Assembly: GCF_016863255.1 (NCBI RefSeq) | Contig: NZ_BOON01000015.1 | Location: forward strand, 115,007-179,006 | Length of the DNA stretch: 64,000 nt | From: Planosporangium mesophilum | GTDB lineage: Bacteria; Actinomycetota; Actinomycetes; Mycobacteriales; Micromonosporaceae | Reading direction: 5' to 3' | Part shown: piece after piece, positions 37,317-45,381 of the stretch | How positions within the stretch are numbered: the stretch's first letter is position 1 | Layout of the letters: every line of letters starts with the position of its first letter | The notes under the pieces: model-generated | Database searches by the model: none | The model's input: the letters and a program-made list of their open reading frames with translations, nothing else | Told to the model about the DNA's origin: nothing | Made by a program: the position numbers and the translations under genes

Positions 37317-38639
37317 GTGCGAAACAATATGGCGAGCATCGGTGATCTCACGAAATCCCGTCCGCTACGCGTACTGATGCTGTCCTGGGAGTTCCCGCCG
37401 GTCGTGGTCGGCGGGCTGGGGCGGCACGTGCACCAGTTGTCCACCGCGCTCGTCGCGGCCGGCCACCAGGTCACCGTCGTCACCCGGCACAGGCCCGGCG
37501 TGCCGCTGGAGGAGTACGTCGACGGGGTACGGGTGGTGCGGGCGCCCGAGGACCCGCCGCTGTTCCCGCTGTCGACGCCGTCGATGCTGGCCTGGACCAT
37601 GGCGTTCAACCACGCGTTGACCCGGGCCGCGCTGCGGGCCGCCGAGAACGGCGGGTACGACGTCATCCACGCCCACGACTGGCTGGTCACGCACGCCGCG
37701 GTGACCCTTAAGGAGCACCTCGACCTGCCGCTGGTCGCCACCGTCCACGCCACCGAGGCGGGCCGCCACCAGGGTTGGCTGCCCGGCGAGACGAACAGGT
37801 GCATCCACTCGGTGGAGTACTGGCTGGGGCAGGAGGCGAGCCGGGTGCTGGTCTGCTCCGGGTACATGCGCTGGGAGGTCAGCCGCCTGCTCGAACTGCC
37901 GTCCGCCACGGTCGAGGTGGTACCCAACGGCGTCAACTCCGCGCTCTGGCGGGCGGAGCCGCGGGCGGTCGCGGCGGCCCGGGCGCGGTACGTGGGCGAG
38001 GGGCCGGTGATCGGGTACGCCGGGCGCCTGGTGTACGAGAAGGGCGTGCAGGACCTGATCGCCGCCATCCCCAAGCTCCGCGCGGCGCACCCCGGCCTGC
38101 GGGTGGTGATCGCCGGCGACGGCCCGTACCGGCGGGAGCTGGCCGAGGAGGTCCGCGACCGCCGGCTGCAGCGGGCCGTCAGCTTCACCGGCTTCCTGGA
38201 CGAGCCCGACCTGGCGGCGGTGCTGGCGGCGATGGACGCCGTCGTGGTGCCGAGCATCTACGAGCCGTTCGGCATGGTGGCCCTCGAGGCCGCCGCCGCG
38301 GGGGCGCCGCTCGCGGTGGCCTCGACCGGTGGCCTCGCCGAGATCGTCTCGCCCGGCGTGACGGGCGTGGTCTTCCCGCCCAAGGACCCCGACGGCCTCG
38401 CCGACGCGGTCGGCGGGCTGCTGGCCGACCCCTCGTTCGCCGCCAGGGTCGCCCAGGACGCACGGGTGATGGTGGCGGAGCGGTACGGCTGGGCCGCGAT
38501 CGCCCGGCGCACCGTCGAGGCGTACGGCAGCGCGCTGCGCCACGCCCCCGCGCTGGACGTCAAGCAGGTCGCGTCGATGCTGGCCGGCAGCCAGCGGCCC
38601 CCGATCGAGGTCCCCGGGGGCAACCTGCTGTCGCTCTAG
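37317..38639 (+). CDS. GT4-family glycosyltransferase, glycogen-synthase-like
   Basis: A 440-aa GT-B enzyme. The N-domain has VLMLSWEFPPVVVGGLGRHV with the donor-loop glycines and DVIHAHDWLVTHAAV; the C-domain has VIGYAGRLVYEKGVQDLIAA and VPSIYEPFGMVALEAAAAGA, the E-x7-E nucleotide-sugar motif. These match actinobacterial alpha-glucan synthases (Rv3032/GlgM-like). GTG 37317 (VRNNMASIGDLTKS) is chosen because AAAAGGGG lies 7 nt upstream; ATG 37329 is next. Neighbouring debranching and GH63-like genes fit a storage or methylglucose-type glucan role; donor and acceptor are not determined. Confidence 0.88.
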   Translation: MRNNMASIGDLTKSRPLRVLMLSWEFPPVVVGGLGRHVHQLSTALVAAGHQVTVVTRHRPGVPLEEYVDGVRVVRAPEDPPLFPLSTPSMLAWTMAFNHALTRAALRAAENGGYDVIHAHDWLVTHAAVTLKEHLDLPLVATVHATEAGRHQGWLPGETNRCIHSVEYWLGQEASRVLVCSGYMRWEVSRLLELPSATVEVVPNGVNSALWRAEPRAVAAARARYVGEGPVIGYAGRLVYEKGVQDLIAAIPKLRAAHPGLRVVIAGDGPYRRELAEEVRDRRLQRAVSFTGFLDEPDLAAVLAAMDAVVVPSIYEPFGMVALEAAAAGAPLAVASTGGLAEIVSPGVTGVVFPPKDPDGLADAVGGLLADPSFAARVAQDARVMVAERYGWAAIARRTVEAYGSALRHAPALDVKQVASMLAGSQRPPIEVPGGNLLSL

Positions 38640-38731
38640 CGGGCGCTTCCCGCAACGCCGGTGGCCTTCTGAGGCGGCCACCGGCGTGCCGACCTCACGG
38701 AAGTGATGTGCCTGCTCCCCGGCCGGCGCGC

Positions 38732-38745
38732 TACACTCGCGACCA
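38732..38745 (+). promoter_or_regulatory. -10 element of the leuS leader transcript
   Basis: TACACT (38732-38737) ends 7 nt before the leader peptide ATG at 38745, which predicts a leaderless transcript starting at or next to that ATG. No good -35 is seen at 16-18 nt. Confidence 0.55.
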
Positions 38746-38783
38746 TGACCCGGCAGTTCCGGCTTCTTAGCGGGCCGTGCTGA
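38745..38783 (+). CDS. Putative Leu-responsive leader peptide upstream of leuS
   Basis: A 12-codon open frame MTRQFRLLSGPC. The two adjacent leucines are both CTT, a rare codon in this GC-rich genome. There is no Shine-Dalgarno, but a TANNNT -10 lies 7 nt before the ATG, as at other leaderless genes in the window. A base-paired region and an intrinsic terminator with six T follow before leuS. This is the layout of ribosome-mediated transcription attenuation, in which stalling at Leu codons when charged tRNALeu is scarce would alter folding of the leader. The role is inferred; a 12-aa frame can occur by chance. Confidence 0.6.
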   Translation: MTRQFRLLSGPC

Positions 38784-38809
38784 CGCACCGCAATGGTGTA
38801 CGGCACGGC
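38774..38809 (+). promoter_or_regulatory. Leader hairpin between leader peptide and terminator
   Basis: GCCGTGC (38774-38780) pairs with GCACGGC (38803-38809), and CACC pairs with GGTG inside. Its left arm overlaps the last codons of the leader peptide, so a ribosome stalled on the Leu codons would cover or melt it. ACGCA within it (38783-38787) can alternatively pair with TGCGT in the terminator loop (38819-38823). Confidence 0.5.
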
Positions 38810-38810
38810 G

Positions 38811-38835
38811 ACCCCTCCTGCGTGAGGGGTTTTTT
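38811..38835 (+). terminator. Intrinsic terminator in the leuS leader
   Basis: ACCCCTC (38811-38817) pairs with GAGGGGT (38824-38830) around CTGCGT, followed by six T (38830-38835). A clear T-tract terminator is rare in this window. It lies 67 nt before the leuS ATG, so readthrough must be allowed for leuS expression. Confidence 0.8.
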
Positions 38836-38901
38836 CATGCCTTTCAGCCGAAATGACATGCTGACCGCGAAGAACCGGCAGACGAAGGTGGCGAAGACGA
38901 G

Positions 38902-41769
38902 ATGAGCCAGGCAGCCGACACGACGGTGGTACAGGCGGACAACGCAGGGGACGTTCCGCCGTACCGGTACACCGCCGCGATGGCGAACGAGATCGAGGCC
39001 CGCTGGCAGGACTTCTGGGCGGAGAACGGCACGTTCCACGCGCCGAACCCGACCGGCCCGCTCGCCGACCCCGGCCACCCTCGCTTCGGCGCCGAGAAGC
39101 TGTACGTGATGGACATGTTCCCGTACCCGTCCGGGTCCGGGCTGCACGTCGGCCACCCGCTGGGCTACATCGGCACCGACTCCTACACCCGCTACAAGCG
39201 GATGACCGGGTACAACGTGCTGCACCCGATGGGCTTCGACGCCTTCGGCCTGCCCGCCGAGCAGTACGCGGTGCAGACCGGCACGCACCCGCGTACCACC
39301 ACCGAGGCCAACGTCGAGCGGTACCGGGCGCAGCTGCGCCGGCTGGGCCTGGCCTACGACGACCGGCGCAGCTTCTCCACCACCGACCCCGCGTTCTACC
39401 GCTGGACGCAGTGGATCTTCCTGCAGATCTTCAACTCCTGGTACGACCCTCAGGCGCGCACGGCACGCCCGATCGCGGACCTGATCGCGCAGTTCGAGGC
39501 GGGAACCCGGCAGGCACCGGGCGGCCGGCCGTGGGCCGAGCTGACCGAGGTCGAGCGGCGCACGCTGATCGACGACCACCGGCTGGCGTACGTCGCCGAG
39601 GCGCCGGTCAACTGGTGCCCCGGGCTGGGTACCGCGCTGGCCGACGCCGAGGTCACCGCCGAGGGGCGCAGCGAGCGGGGCAACTTCCCGGTCTTCCGGC
39701 GCAACCTGCGGCAGTGGATGATGCGGATCACCGCGTACGGCGACCGGCTGCTGGAAGACCTGGACAAGCTGGACTGGCCGGACAAGGTCAAGACGATGCA
39801 GCGCAACTGGATCGGCCGGTCGGTCGGCGCGCACGTCGACTTCCCGTTCTCCGGTGGAGACATCCGGGTGTTCACCACCCGCCCGGACACCCTGTTCGGC
39901 GCGACGTACATGGTGCTGGCGCCCGAGCACACGGCCGTGGACGGCATCGTTCCCGACGCCTGGCCCGAGGGCACCCGGCCGGCCTGGACCGGCGGGCACG
40001 CCACGCCGGCCGAGGCGGTCGCCGACTACCGCCGCTTCGCCGCGGCGAAGTCGGACGTGGAGCGCCAGGCCGACGCCAAGGAGAAGACCGGCGTCTTCAC
40101 CGGCGCGTACGCGACCAACCCGGTCAACGGCGCGCAGATCCCGATCTTCATCGCCGACTACGTGCTGGCCGGCTACGGCACCGGTGCGATCATGGCGGTG
40201 CCCGCGCAGGACGAGCGGGACTTCGAGTTCGCCGAGGTCTTCGACCTGCCGATCGTGCGGACCGTGCAGCCACCGGCCGACTTCGACGGCAAGGCGTACA
40301 CCGGTGAGGGCCCGGCGATCAACTCGGCTGACCCTGAAAGCGGACTCAGCCTGGACGGGCTGGGCGTAGCCGACGCCAAGGCGAAGATCATCGAGTGGCT
40401 GGAGGAGAACGGCCACGGTACCGGCGCGGTCACGTACCGGCTGCGCGACTGGCTGTTTTCCCGCCAGCGGTACTGGGGCGAGCCGTTCCCGATCGTGTAC
40501 GACGAGACCGGCCTGCCGGTCGCGCTGCCCGAGTCGATGCTGCCGGTCGAGCTGCCCGAGGTCGACGACTTCTCGCCGCGTACCTTCGACCCCGACGACG
40601 CCGACACCGACCCGGAGACGCCGCTGTCGCGGGTGCAGGAGTGGGTCGAGGTGACCCTGGACCTGGGCGACGGGCCGAAGAAGTACTGGCGCGAGACGAA
40701 CACCATGCCGCAGTGGGCCGGCTCGTCCTGGTACGAGCTGCGCTACCTGGACCCGAAGAACGACAAGGCCCTGGTCGACCCCGACAACGAGCGGTACTGG
40801 ATGGGTCCGCGCGACGCGAACGACGTGGGCGGCGTGGACCTGTACGTCGGCGGCGTCGAGCACGCGGTGCTGCACCTGCTGTACGCCCGGTTCTGGCACA
40901 AGGTGCTGTTCGACCTGGGGTACATCAGCAGCGCCGAGCCGTTCCGGCAGCTGTTCAACCAGGGCTACATCCAGGCGTACGCCTACACCGACGCACGCGG
41001 TGTGTACGTGCCGGCCGAGGAGGTCGTCGAGACCGACGGCCGCTACTTCTGGAACGACCAGGAGGTGAGGCGGGAGTACGGCAAGATGGGCAAGTCCCTG
41101 AAGAACGTGGTCACGCCGGATGAGATGTGCGAGGTCTACGGCGCCGACACGTTCCGGGTGTACGAGATGTCGATGGGTCCGCTGGACGTCTCCCGGCCGT
41201 GGGAGACCCGGGCCGTGGTCGGCGCGCAGCGGTTCCTGCAGCGGGCGTGGCGTCTGGTCGTGGACGAGCAGACCGGGGCGACCCGGGTGGTCGACGACCC
41301 GACCGACGCCGAGACCCGCCGGCTGCTGCACCGGGTGATCGCCGGGGTCCGCGAGGACATGGACGCGATGCGGTTCAACACGGCCATCGCCAAGCTGATC
41401 GAGCTGACCAACCGGGCCACCACCGTCTCGGCGGTCGGCGCGTCGCGGGAGGTCGTCGAGCCGCTGGTGTTGATGATGTCGCCGTTCGCCCCGCACGTGG
41501 CCGAGGAGCTGTGGCACCGGCTGGGTCACGACGAGACCGTGGCGTACGTTCCGTTCCCGCAGGCCGATCCGGCGCTGCTGGTGGCGGCCTCGGTGACGTA
41601 CCCGGTGCAGGTCAACGGCAAGGTTCGGGGCCGGATCGAGGTGCCGGCGGACGCGCCCGAGGAGATCGTGCGGGAGGCGGCGCTGGCCGAGGTGGCCGGT
41701 CAGCTGGCAGACAAGGAGCCCCGGAAGGTCATCGTCGTACCCGGCCGGATGGTCAGCATCGTCGTCTGA
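38902..41769 (+). CDS. leuS: Leucyl-tRNA synthetase
   Basis: A 955-aa class Ia synthetase charging tRNALeu, in the cytoplasm. The HIGH motif is HVGH at 82-85 ([16 protein letters not shown]), and KMSKS reads KMGKS at 728-732 ([15 protein letters not shown]). Between them lies the CP1 editing domain with [19 protein letters not shown] and the threonine-rich editing pocket. The C-terminal anticodon-binding and Leu-specific domains follow, ending [17 protein letters not shown]. The gene is preceded by a leader peptide and terminator arrangement (38732-38835), so starvation control is likely. Ribosome site weak (AAGGTGGCGAAG). Confidence 0.97.
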   Translation: MSQAADTTVVQADNAGDVPPYRYTAAMANEIEARWQDFWAENGTFHAPNPTGPLADPGHPRFGAEKLYVMDMFPYPSGSGLHVGHPLGYIGTDSYTRYKRMTGYNVLHPMGFDAFGLPAEQYAVQTGTHPRTTTEANVERYRAQLRRLGLAYDDRRSFSTTDPAFYRWTQWIFLQIFNSWYDPQARTARPIADLIAQFEAGTRQAPGGRPWAELTEVERRTLIDDHRLAYVAEAPVNWCPGLGTALADAEVTAEGRSERGNFPVFRRNLRQWMMRITAYGDRLLEDLDKLDWPDKVKTMQRNWIGRSVGAHVDFPFSGGDIRVFTTRPDTLFGATYMVLAPEHTAVDGIVPDAWPEGTRPAWTGGHATPAEAVADYRRFAAAKSDVERQADAKEKTGVFTGAYATNPVNGAQIPIFIADYVLAGYGTGAIMAVPAQDERDFEFAEVFDLPIVRTVQPPADFDGKAYTGEGPAINSADPESGLSLDGLGVADAKAKIIEWLEENGHGTGAVTYRLRDWLFSRQRYWGEPFPIVYDETGLPVALPESMLPVELPEVDDFSPRTFDPDDADTDPETPLSRVQEWVEVTLDLGDGPKKYWRETNTMPQWAGSSWYELRYLDPKNDKALVDPDNERYWMGPRDANDVGGVDLYVGGVEHAVLHLLYARFWHKVLFDLGYISSAEPFRQLFNQGYIQAYAYTDARGVYVPAEEVVETDGRYFWNDQEVRREYGKMGKSLKNVVTPDEMCEVYGADTFRVYEMSMGPLDVSRPWETRAVVGAQRFLQRAWRLVVDEQTGATRVVDDPTDAETRRLLHRVIAGVREDMDAMRFNTAIAKLIELTNRATTVSAVGASREVVEPLVLMMSPFAPHVAEELWHRLGHDETVAYVPFPQADPALLVAASVTYPVQVNGKVRGRIEVPADAPEEIVREAALAEVAGQLADKEPRKVIVVPGRMVSIVV

Positions 41770-41770
41770 A

Positions 41771-41815
41771 GTGTCACCTGATCCGCGCGGTGTGGATGAC
41801 ACATTGTGCGGATCA
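41771..41815. promoter_or_regulatory. Interleaved inverted repeats before the PucR-type gene
   Basis: GTGTCA (41771-41776)/TGACAC (41797-41802) and TGATCCGC (41779-41786)/GCGGATCA (41808-41815) are two perfect inverted repeats woven together directly after leuS. A TANNNT element TAGTCT (41834-41839) lies downstream. They may be an autoregulatory operator or a leuS terminator structure. Confidence 0.4.
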
Positions 41816-41870
41816 TGACGGGGTTCTTGCGGCTAGTCTGTCCCCACGCCAAGGGGGGAGGAGCCGCGCC

Positions 41871-43421
41871 GTGTTACTGGAAGACCTGGTCGCACAGCTG
41901 GGTCACAACGTGCGCCGCCACCACGCCGGAGGCGGACACGCCGACGTGACCAGCGTCCGGTTCTTCGACTGGGCGGACGTGTCGGCCATCGGCCAGGGCT
42001 GTCTCGTGCTGGCGATCGGGGTGGGGGACCGGGATTCGGCCAGGGCGGTTCTCGCGGAGGTCGAGCAGCGGCGCGCCGCGGCGGTGGTGTTCCGCGCCGG
42101 AGTGTGCGACGGCGGCCTTCCCGCGGGCGACGTGTCGATCCTGGAGAGCGTGCCCGACGCCGACTGGAGCCACGTGCACGCCCTGGCGCGGGCCGCGATC
42201 CAGGCGTCGGGGGTACGCGTCCCCGGCGTCGACGTCGAGTCGGACCTGTTCGATCTGGCCAACGTGGTCGCGACGGCGGTGCGCGGCGCGGTGCTGGTGG
42301 AGGATGCGGACAAGAACATCCTCGCCTACTCGACCGTCGAGGGGCAGGAGATCGACTGGGTGCGCCAGCGGGGGATCCTCCAGCGCCGGGTCCCCCATAC
42401 CGAGCAGACCGACGAGGGCTATCGGGAAGTGGCCGTGAGCCCCGTACCGGTTCGTTTCCCGCCCCTCAACGATCGGCACGGCAGGATCGCGGTCGCGCTT
42501 CGTGCCGGTGGCGAGCTACTGGGCTCCATCTGGGTCGACGACGTCGACGGCCGGTCCACACCCGACGCGCTGCAACTGCTCTCGGACTCGGCGGAACTGG
42601 CCTCGCTCTACATCCTGAAGGAGCGGACGCGGCGGGCCCTGGCGGCCTCGGCGTCGGGCACCACGGCGGGTCAACTCCTGCGCGGCTCGGGCGATGTCGC
42701 CTCGAACGCCGAGTGGGCTCGGCGGACGGCCACCAGCGTCGTGGTGGTGTTGGTACCCGCTGACGCGGATGGCCCGAACTCCGTGCACTGGGCCACCCGG
42801 GCGCGGTCGTCGTTGAACGTCTACCTCAGCGCCTTCCGCCAGCAGCACGCCGTCACGGTGGAGGACGACCGCCTGTACCTCGTTCTCGGCACCGGCCGCG
42901 AACGCCCCGTCGACTCCGACCGCGTCGTGCAGGGGGTGGCGGAGCACCTGCGGCAGAGCCTGCGGGTGGACCTGATCGCCGCGGTCGGCACGGCCGTGCA
43001 CGGTGTCGAGGAGATCCCCCGGTCCCGGCAGTCCGCCGACGAGCTACTCGGCCTGCTCCGGCACCGGCAGGATCTCCCGCGGATCGCGTCGTACACCGTC
43101 CTGGCCAGCCAGGTGCTGCTGCATCGACTGGGCGAGAGCAGGGAGGCGCTCCGACTGCTCGACGACCCACGCCTCCAGCGCCTGCTCGACACCGAACGGC
43201 CGTCCGGGCAGGCGTACGTGAGTACGCTCCGGGCGTACCTGGACGCGCTCGGCGACGCCGCGAAGGCGGCCAGCGCCTGCGGTGTGCACGCGAACACCGT
43301 CCGGTACCGCGTACAGAAGGTCCAGGAACTGCTCGGGGTCGATCTGGCCGACCCCGACGACCGCCTGGTGTTGTGGCTCCAGCTACGGCTACTCGCCGGT
43401 GAGAAGGCCTGGCGCGGTTGA
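41871..43421 (+). CDS. PucR-family transcriptional regulator
   Basis: A 516-aa regulator. The N-terminal PucR sensor (about 1-130) contains VRFFDWADVSAIGQGCLVLA, a GAF-like middle section includes VLVEDADKNILAYSTVEGQE and GSIWVDDVDGR, and the C-terminal PucR helix-turn-helix reads AASACGVHANTVRYRVQKVQ (about 468-487). Family members regulate purine, amino-acid and other nitrogen catabolism. GTG 41871 follows AAGGGGGGAGGAG by 7 nt. It converges on the racemase gene with a 33-nt overlap of coding ends. Its position at the edge of the peptide-uptake cluster makes it the probable regulator of that cluster (inference). Confidence 0.88.
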   Translation: MLLEDLVAQLGHNVRRHHAGGGHADVTSVRFFDWADVSAIGQGCLVLAIGVGDRDSARAVLAEVEQRRAAAVVFRAGVCDGGLPAGDVSILESVPDADWSHVHALARAAIQASGVRVPGVDVESDLFDLANVVATAVRGAVLVEDADKNILAYSTVEGQEIDWVRQRGILQRRVPHTEQTDEGYREVAVSPVPVRFPPLNDRHGRIAVALRAGGELLGSIWVDDVDGRSTPDALQLLSDSAELASLYILKERTRRALAASASGTTAGQLLRGSGDVASNAEWARRTATSVVVVLVPADADGPNSVHWATRARSSLNVYLSAFRQQHAVTVEDDRLYLVLGTGRERPVDSDRVVQGVAEHLRQSLRVDLIAAVGTAVHGVEEIPRSRQSADELLGLLRHRQDLPRIASYTVLASQVLLHRLGESREALRLLDDPRLQRLLDTERPSGQAYVSTLRAYLDALGDAAKAASACGVHANTVRYRVQKVQELLGVDLADPDDRLVLWLQLRLLAGEKAWRG

Positions 43422-44186
43422 GAACGGTGGCCGCCCGTCGGAGGCGGCCCACGCGTCGGCGACCAGCAGGAGGCGCTCCACGACCAGGTCCATGGCGTCC
43501 AGCCATCCCGGGCCGGAGCCCTGAGCGATGTCGGACAGCTCGGTGCAGGCGAGGAGGACCTCCTGCGCGCCGGCCGAACGCAGGTCGACGGCGGCGTCGT
43601 GGAGATCGGTGAGCAGTTGGCGGCCGGGGACACCGCCCTTGCGCGCCCGGATCAGCGCCATCACCCGCTCCTGCGCGGCGGCGTCCGGAACCACCAGTTC
43701 GACGCCGACGCGTGCCAGGACCTGCTGGTAGACGCCGGAGGCGAGCGTTCCGGAGGTGGCCAGCAGACCCAGCCGGGCGATACCGGGCCTGCGCCGGGTG
43801 AGGCCCGCCGCGACCGCGGCGTCCCAGCGCAGCAACGGCACCGAGATCTCGTCGGCCAACCGGGTCGCGAAGGCGGACGCGGTGTTGCAGGGCATCACCA
43901 GCAGCTGTGCTCCGGCCGCGGCCAACCGCCTGGCCATGGTCAGCAGGTACGGCGTGGGGTCCGGCCCCTCGCCCAGGAGCGCGGCGGTGCGGTCGGGAAC
44001 CGACGGGTCGTTGTCGACGAGTACGTGGAGATGGTCCTGGTCCCGACCGGCCGGGGTGGCCTCGATCAGGCGGCGGAGGAACTCCGCCGTCGCGGCGGGT
44101 CCCATCCCTCCCATGACTCCCAGTACGGGTGAGCGCCGGGCGGCTGACGGCTCCGGCCGCGAGGCCGCGACCTGTGCGGTGGACAT
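43389..44186 (-). CDS. Aspartate/glutamate racemase family protein
   Basis: A 265-aa cofactor-independent amino-acid racemase. The two catalytic cysteines are seen as LVMPCNTASAFA and VLLACTELSDIA, and the N-terminus has LGVMGGMGPAATAEFLRRLI with DNDPSVPDRT for carboxylate binding. The family interconverts D/L-Asp or Glu. ATG 44186 overlaps the P1 peptidase stop by 1 nt (TGATG). The 3' end overlaps the convergent PucR gene by 33 nt. In this cluster it would turn released D-acidic residues into L-forms, or the reverse (inference). Confidence 0.9.
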   Translation of the reverse strand: MSTAQVAASRPEPSAARRSPVLGVMGGMGPAATAEFLRRLIEATPAGRDQDHLHVLVDNDPSVPDRTAALLGEGPDPTPYLLTMARRLAAAGAQLLVMPCNTASAFATRLADEISVPLLRWDAAVAAGLTRRRPGIARLGLLATSGTLASGVYQQVLARVGVELVVPDAAAQERVMALIRARKGGVPGRQLLTDLHDAAVDLRSAGAQEVLLACTELSDIAQGSGPGWLDAMDLVVERLLLVADAWAASDGRPPFSTAPGLLTGE

Positions 44187-45247
44187 CAACGCGCACCCAG
44201 CAGCTCGGGCAGCCGCTCGACGGGGAACGGCTCCCGGAAGCGATCGGCGCGCCCGTGTACCCGCACGCTGTGGCACAGCGAGTTGAGCACCGCCTCCTCG
44301 ACGCACTCGGCGACCGCCGCGAACGCCAGGTCGAGGGGCTCCCGCGCGAGGTCGGGCCCGCGGGCGGTCGAGAAGGCGAGCACGACCTCCCCGCTCGAAC
44401 CGGACGTGGTGCAGCCGGTACGCGCGAGCCCGTTCTGCGCCCGGCGCGCCAGCCGCTTCAACTGTGCCGAGGTGGTCGGAAGGTCCGTGGCCAGTACGAC
44501 GATCACCGAACCGCCGAGGCTGGCGGCGGTCGCGGTGGCGGGCAGCAGCTGCTGACCCACCGGCCGGCCCGCGATGACGAGGTCTTCGCGCCGTCCGAAG
44601 TTCGTGAGGACGAGGGCGCCGATGTGGTGGGCCGACCCGTCGAGCGGCAGGACCCGGGAGGAGGTTCCGATACCGCCGGCGAAGCCGAAGGTGCTCATGC
44701 CGACGCCGGCGCCCACCGGTCCCTGCGGCACCGGGCCCGTGCTGGCCCCGCGGATCGCCTCGGCGACCTCCGCGGCGCCCGGACGCGTGATCCGGGGGTC
44801 GTGCATCCGGCTGTCGTTGCACTCCATCACCACGGCGTTGACCGACCGGCCGGACTTCTCGCTGCCGAGGTCGGGGTCCTCCACCAGCAGGTGGTCCACG
44901 AGGGCCCGCAGTACGTCGGGGATGCCGAAGACGCCGGTGAGGGCGATCGGCGACTCGAGCTCGCCCAGCTCCTCGATCTGCATGAGTCCGACCGACTTGC
45001 CGTACCCGTTGATGACGTGCACCGCCGCGGCGACCGGGCGGTGGACCACGCCCGGGCACGGCTGCACGACGGTGACGCCGGTGCAGGTGCCCTGCTCGGG
45101 GTCCAGGAGCGTGGAGTGTCCCACGGTCACTCCCGCCACGTCCGTGATCCCGTTTGCGGCTCCGGGCGCGAACCTCCAGGCCGGCCCCATCAGCCGACGC
45201 AGCTCGGCTGTCGGGTGCTGGCGGCCGCCGGACTCGACGAGACTCAT
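44186..45247 (-). CDS. P1-family peptidase (DmpA/L-aminopeptidase-D-esterase type)
   Basis: A 353-aa self-processing Ntn-like hydrolase (MEROPS S58). Seen: AANGITDVAGVTVGHSTL at the N-terminus, VINGYGKSVGLMQIEELGEL, MECNDSRMHDPRITRPGA, then GAGVGMSTFGFAGGIGTSSRV and GGSVIVVLATDLPTTSAQLK, the positions typical of DmpA/BapA. Members cleave L-aminoacyl amides, D-esters and beta-peptides. No signal peptide, so it is cytoplasmic. ATG 45247 has GAGGAGGG about 12 nt upstream. It is coupled to the racemase and follows the solute-binding lipoprotein gene by 134 nt. Confidence 0.88.
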   Translation of the reverse strand: MSLVESGGRQHPTAELRRLMGPAWRFAPGAANGITDVAGVTVGHSTLLDPEQGTCTGVTVVQPCPGVVHRPVAAAVHVINGYGKSVGLMQIEELGELESPIALTGVFGIPDVLRALVDHLLVEDPDLGSEKSGRSVNAVVMECNDSRMHDPRITRPGAAEVAEAIRGASTGPVPQGPVGAGVGMSTFGFAGGIGTSSRVLPLDGSAHHIGALVLTNFGRREDLVIAGRPVGQQLLPATATAASLGGSVIVVLATDLPTTSAQLKRLARRAQNGLARTGCTTSGSSGEVVLAFSTARGPDLAREPLDLAFAAVAECVEEAVLNSLCHSVRVHGRADRFREPFPVERLPELLGAR

Positions 45248-45320
45248 GCGAAGTGGACCCTCCTCGCCGGCGCGGCGCCGGCATCGGTACGAACGGACCT
45301 TCGTCGGATCTGATCCGCCG

Positions 45321-45366
45321 GACGGTCCCGTGCCGGCCGCCGTGGCGACCGCCGGCCGGGACCGTC
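45321..45366 (-). terminator. Long hairpin between lipoprotein and P1 peptidase genes
   Basis: GACGGTCCCG-T-GCCGGC (45321-45337) pairs with GCCGGCCGGGACCGTC (45351-45366): a 16-bp stem with one bulged base. On the minus strand it follows the solute-binding protein stop by 15 nt and may be a partial terminator or mRNA stabiliser, letting the lipoprotein be made in excess. Confidence 0.65.
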
Positions 45367-45381
45367 TGGCCTGACCCGTGA

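Noticed and set aside
38640..38901. T-box riboswitch for leuS
   Set aside because: No T-box sequence (AGGGTGGNACCGCG-like) or specifier stem; the leader is too short. A leader peptide explains the tandem Leu codons and terminator better.
38767..41802. A 1011-codon open frame antisense to leuS
   Set aside because: Typical GC-rich mirror frame: low complexity His/Arg/Val/Gly composition, no domain, fully covered by the conserved leuS.
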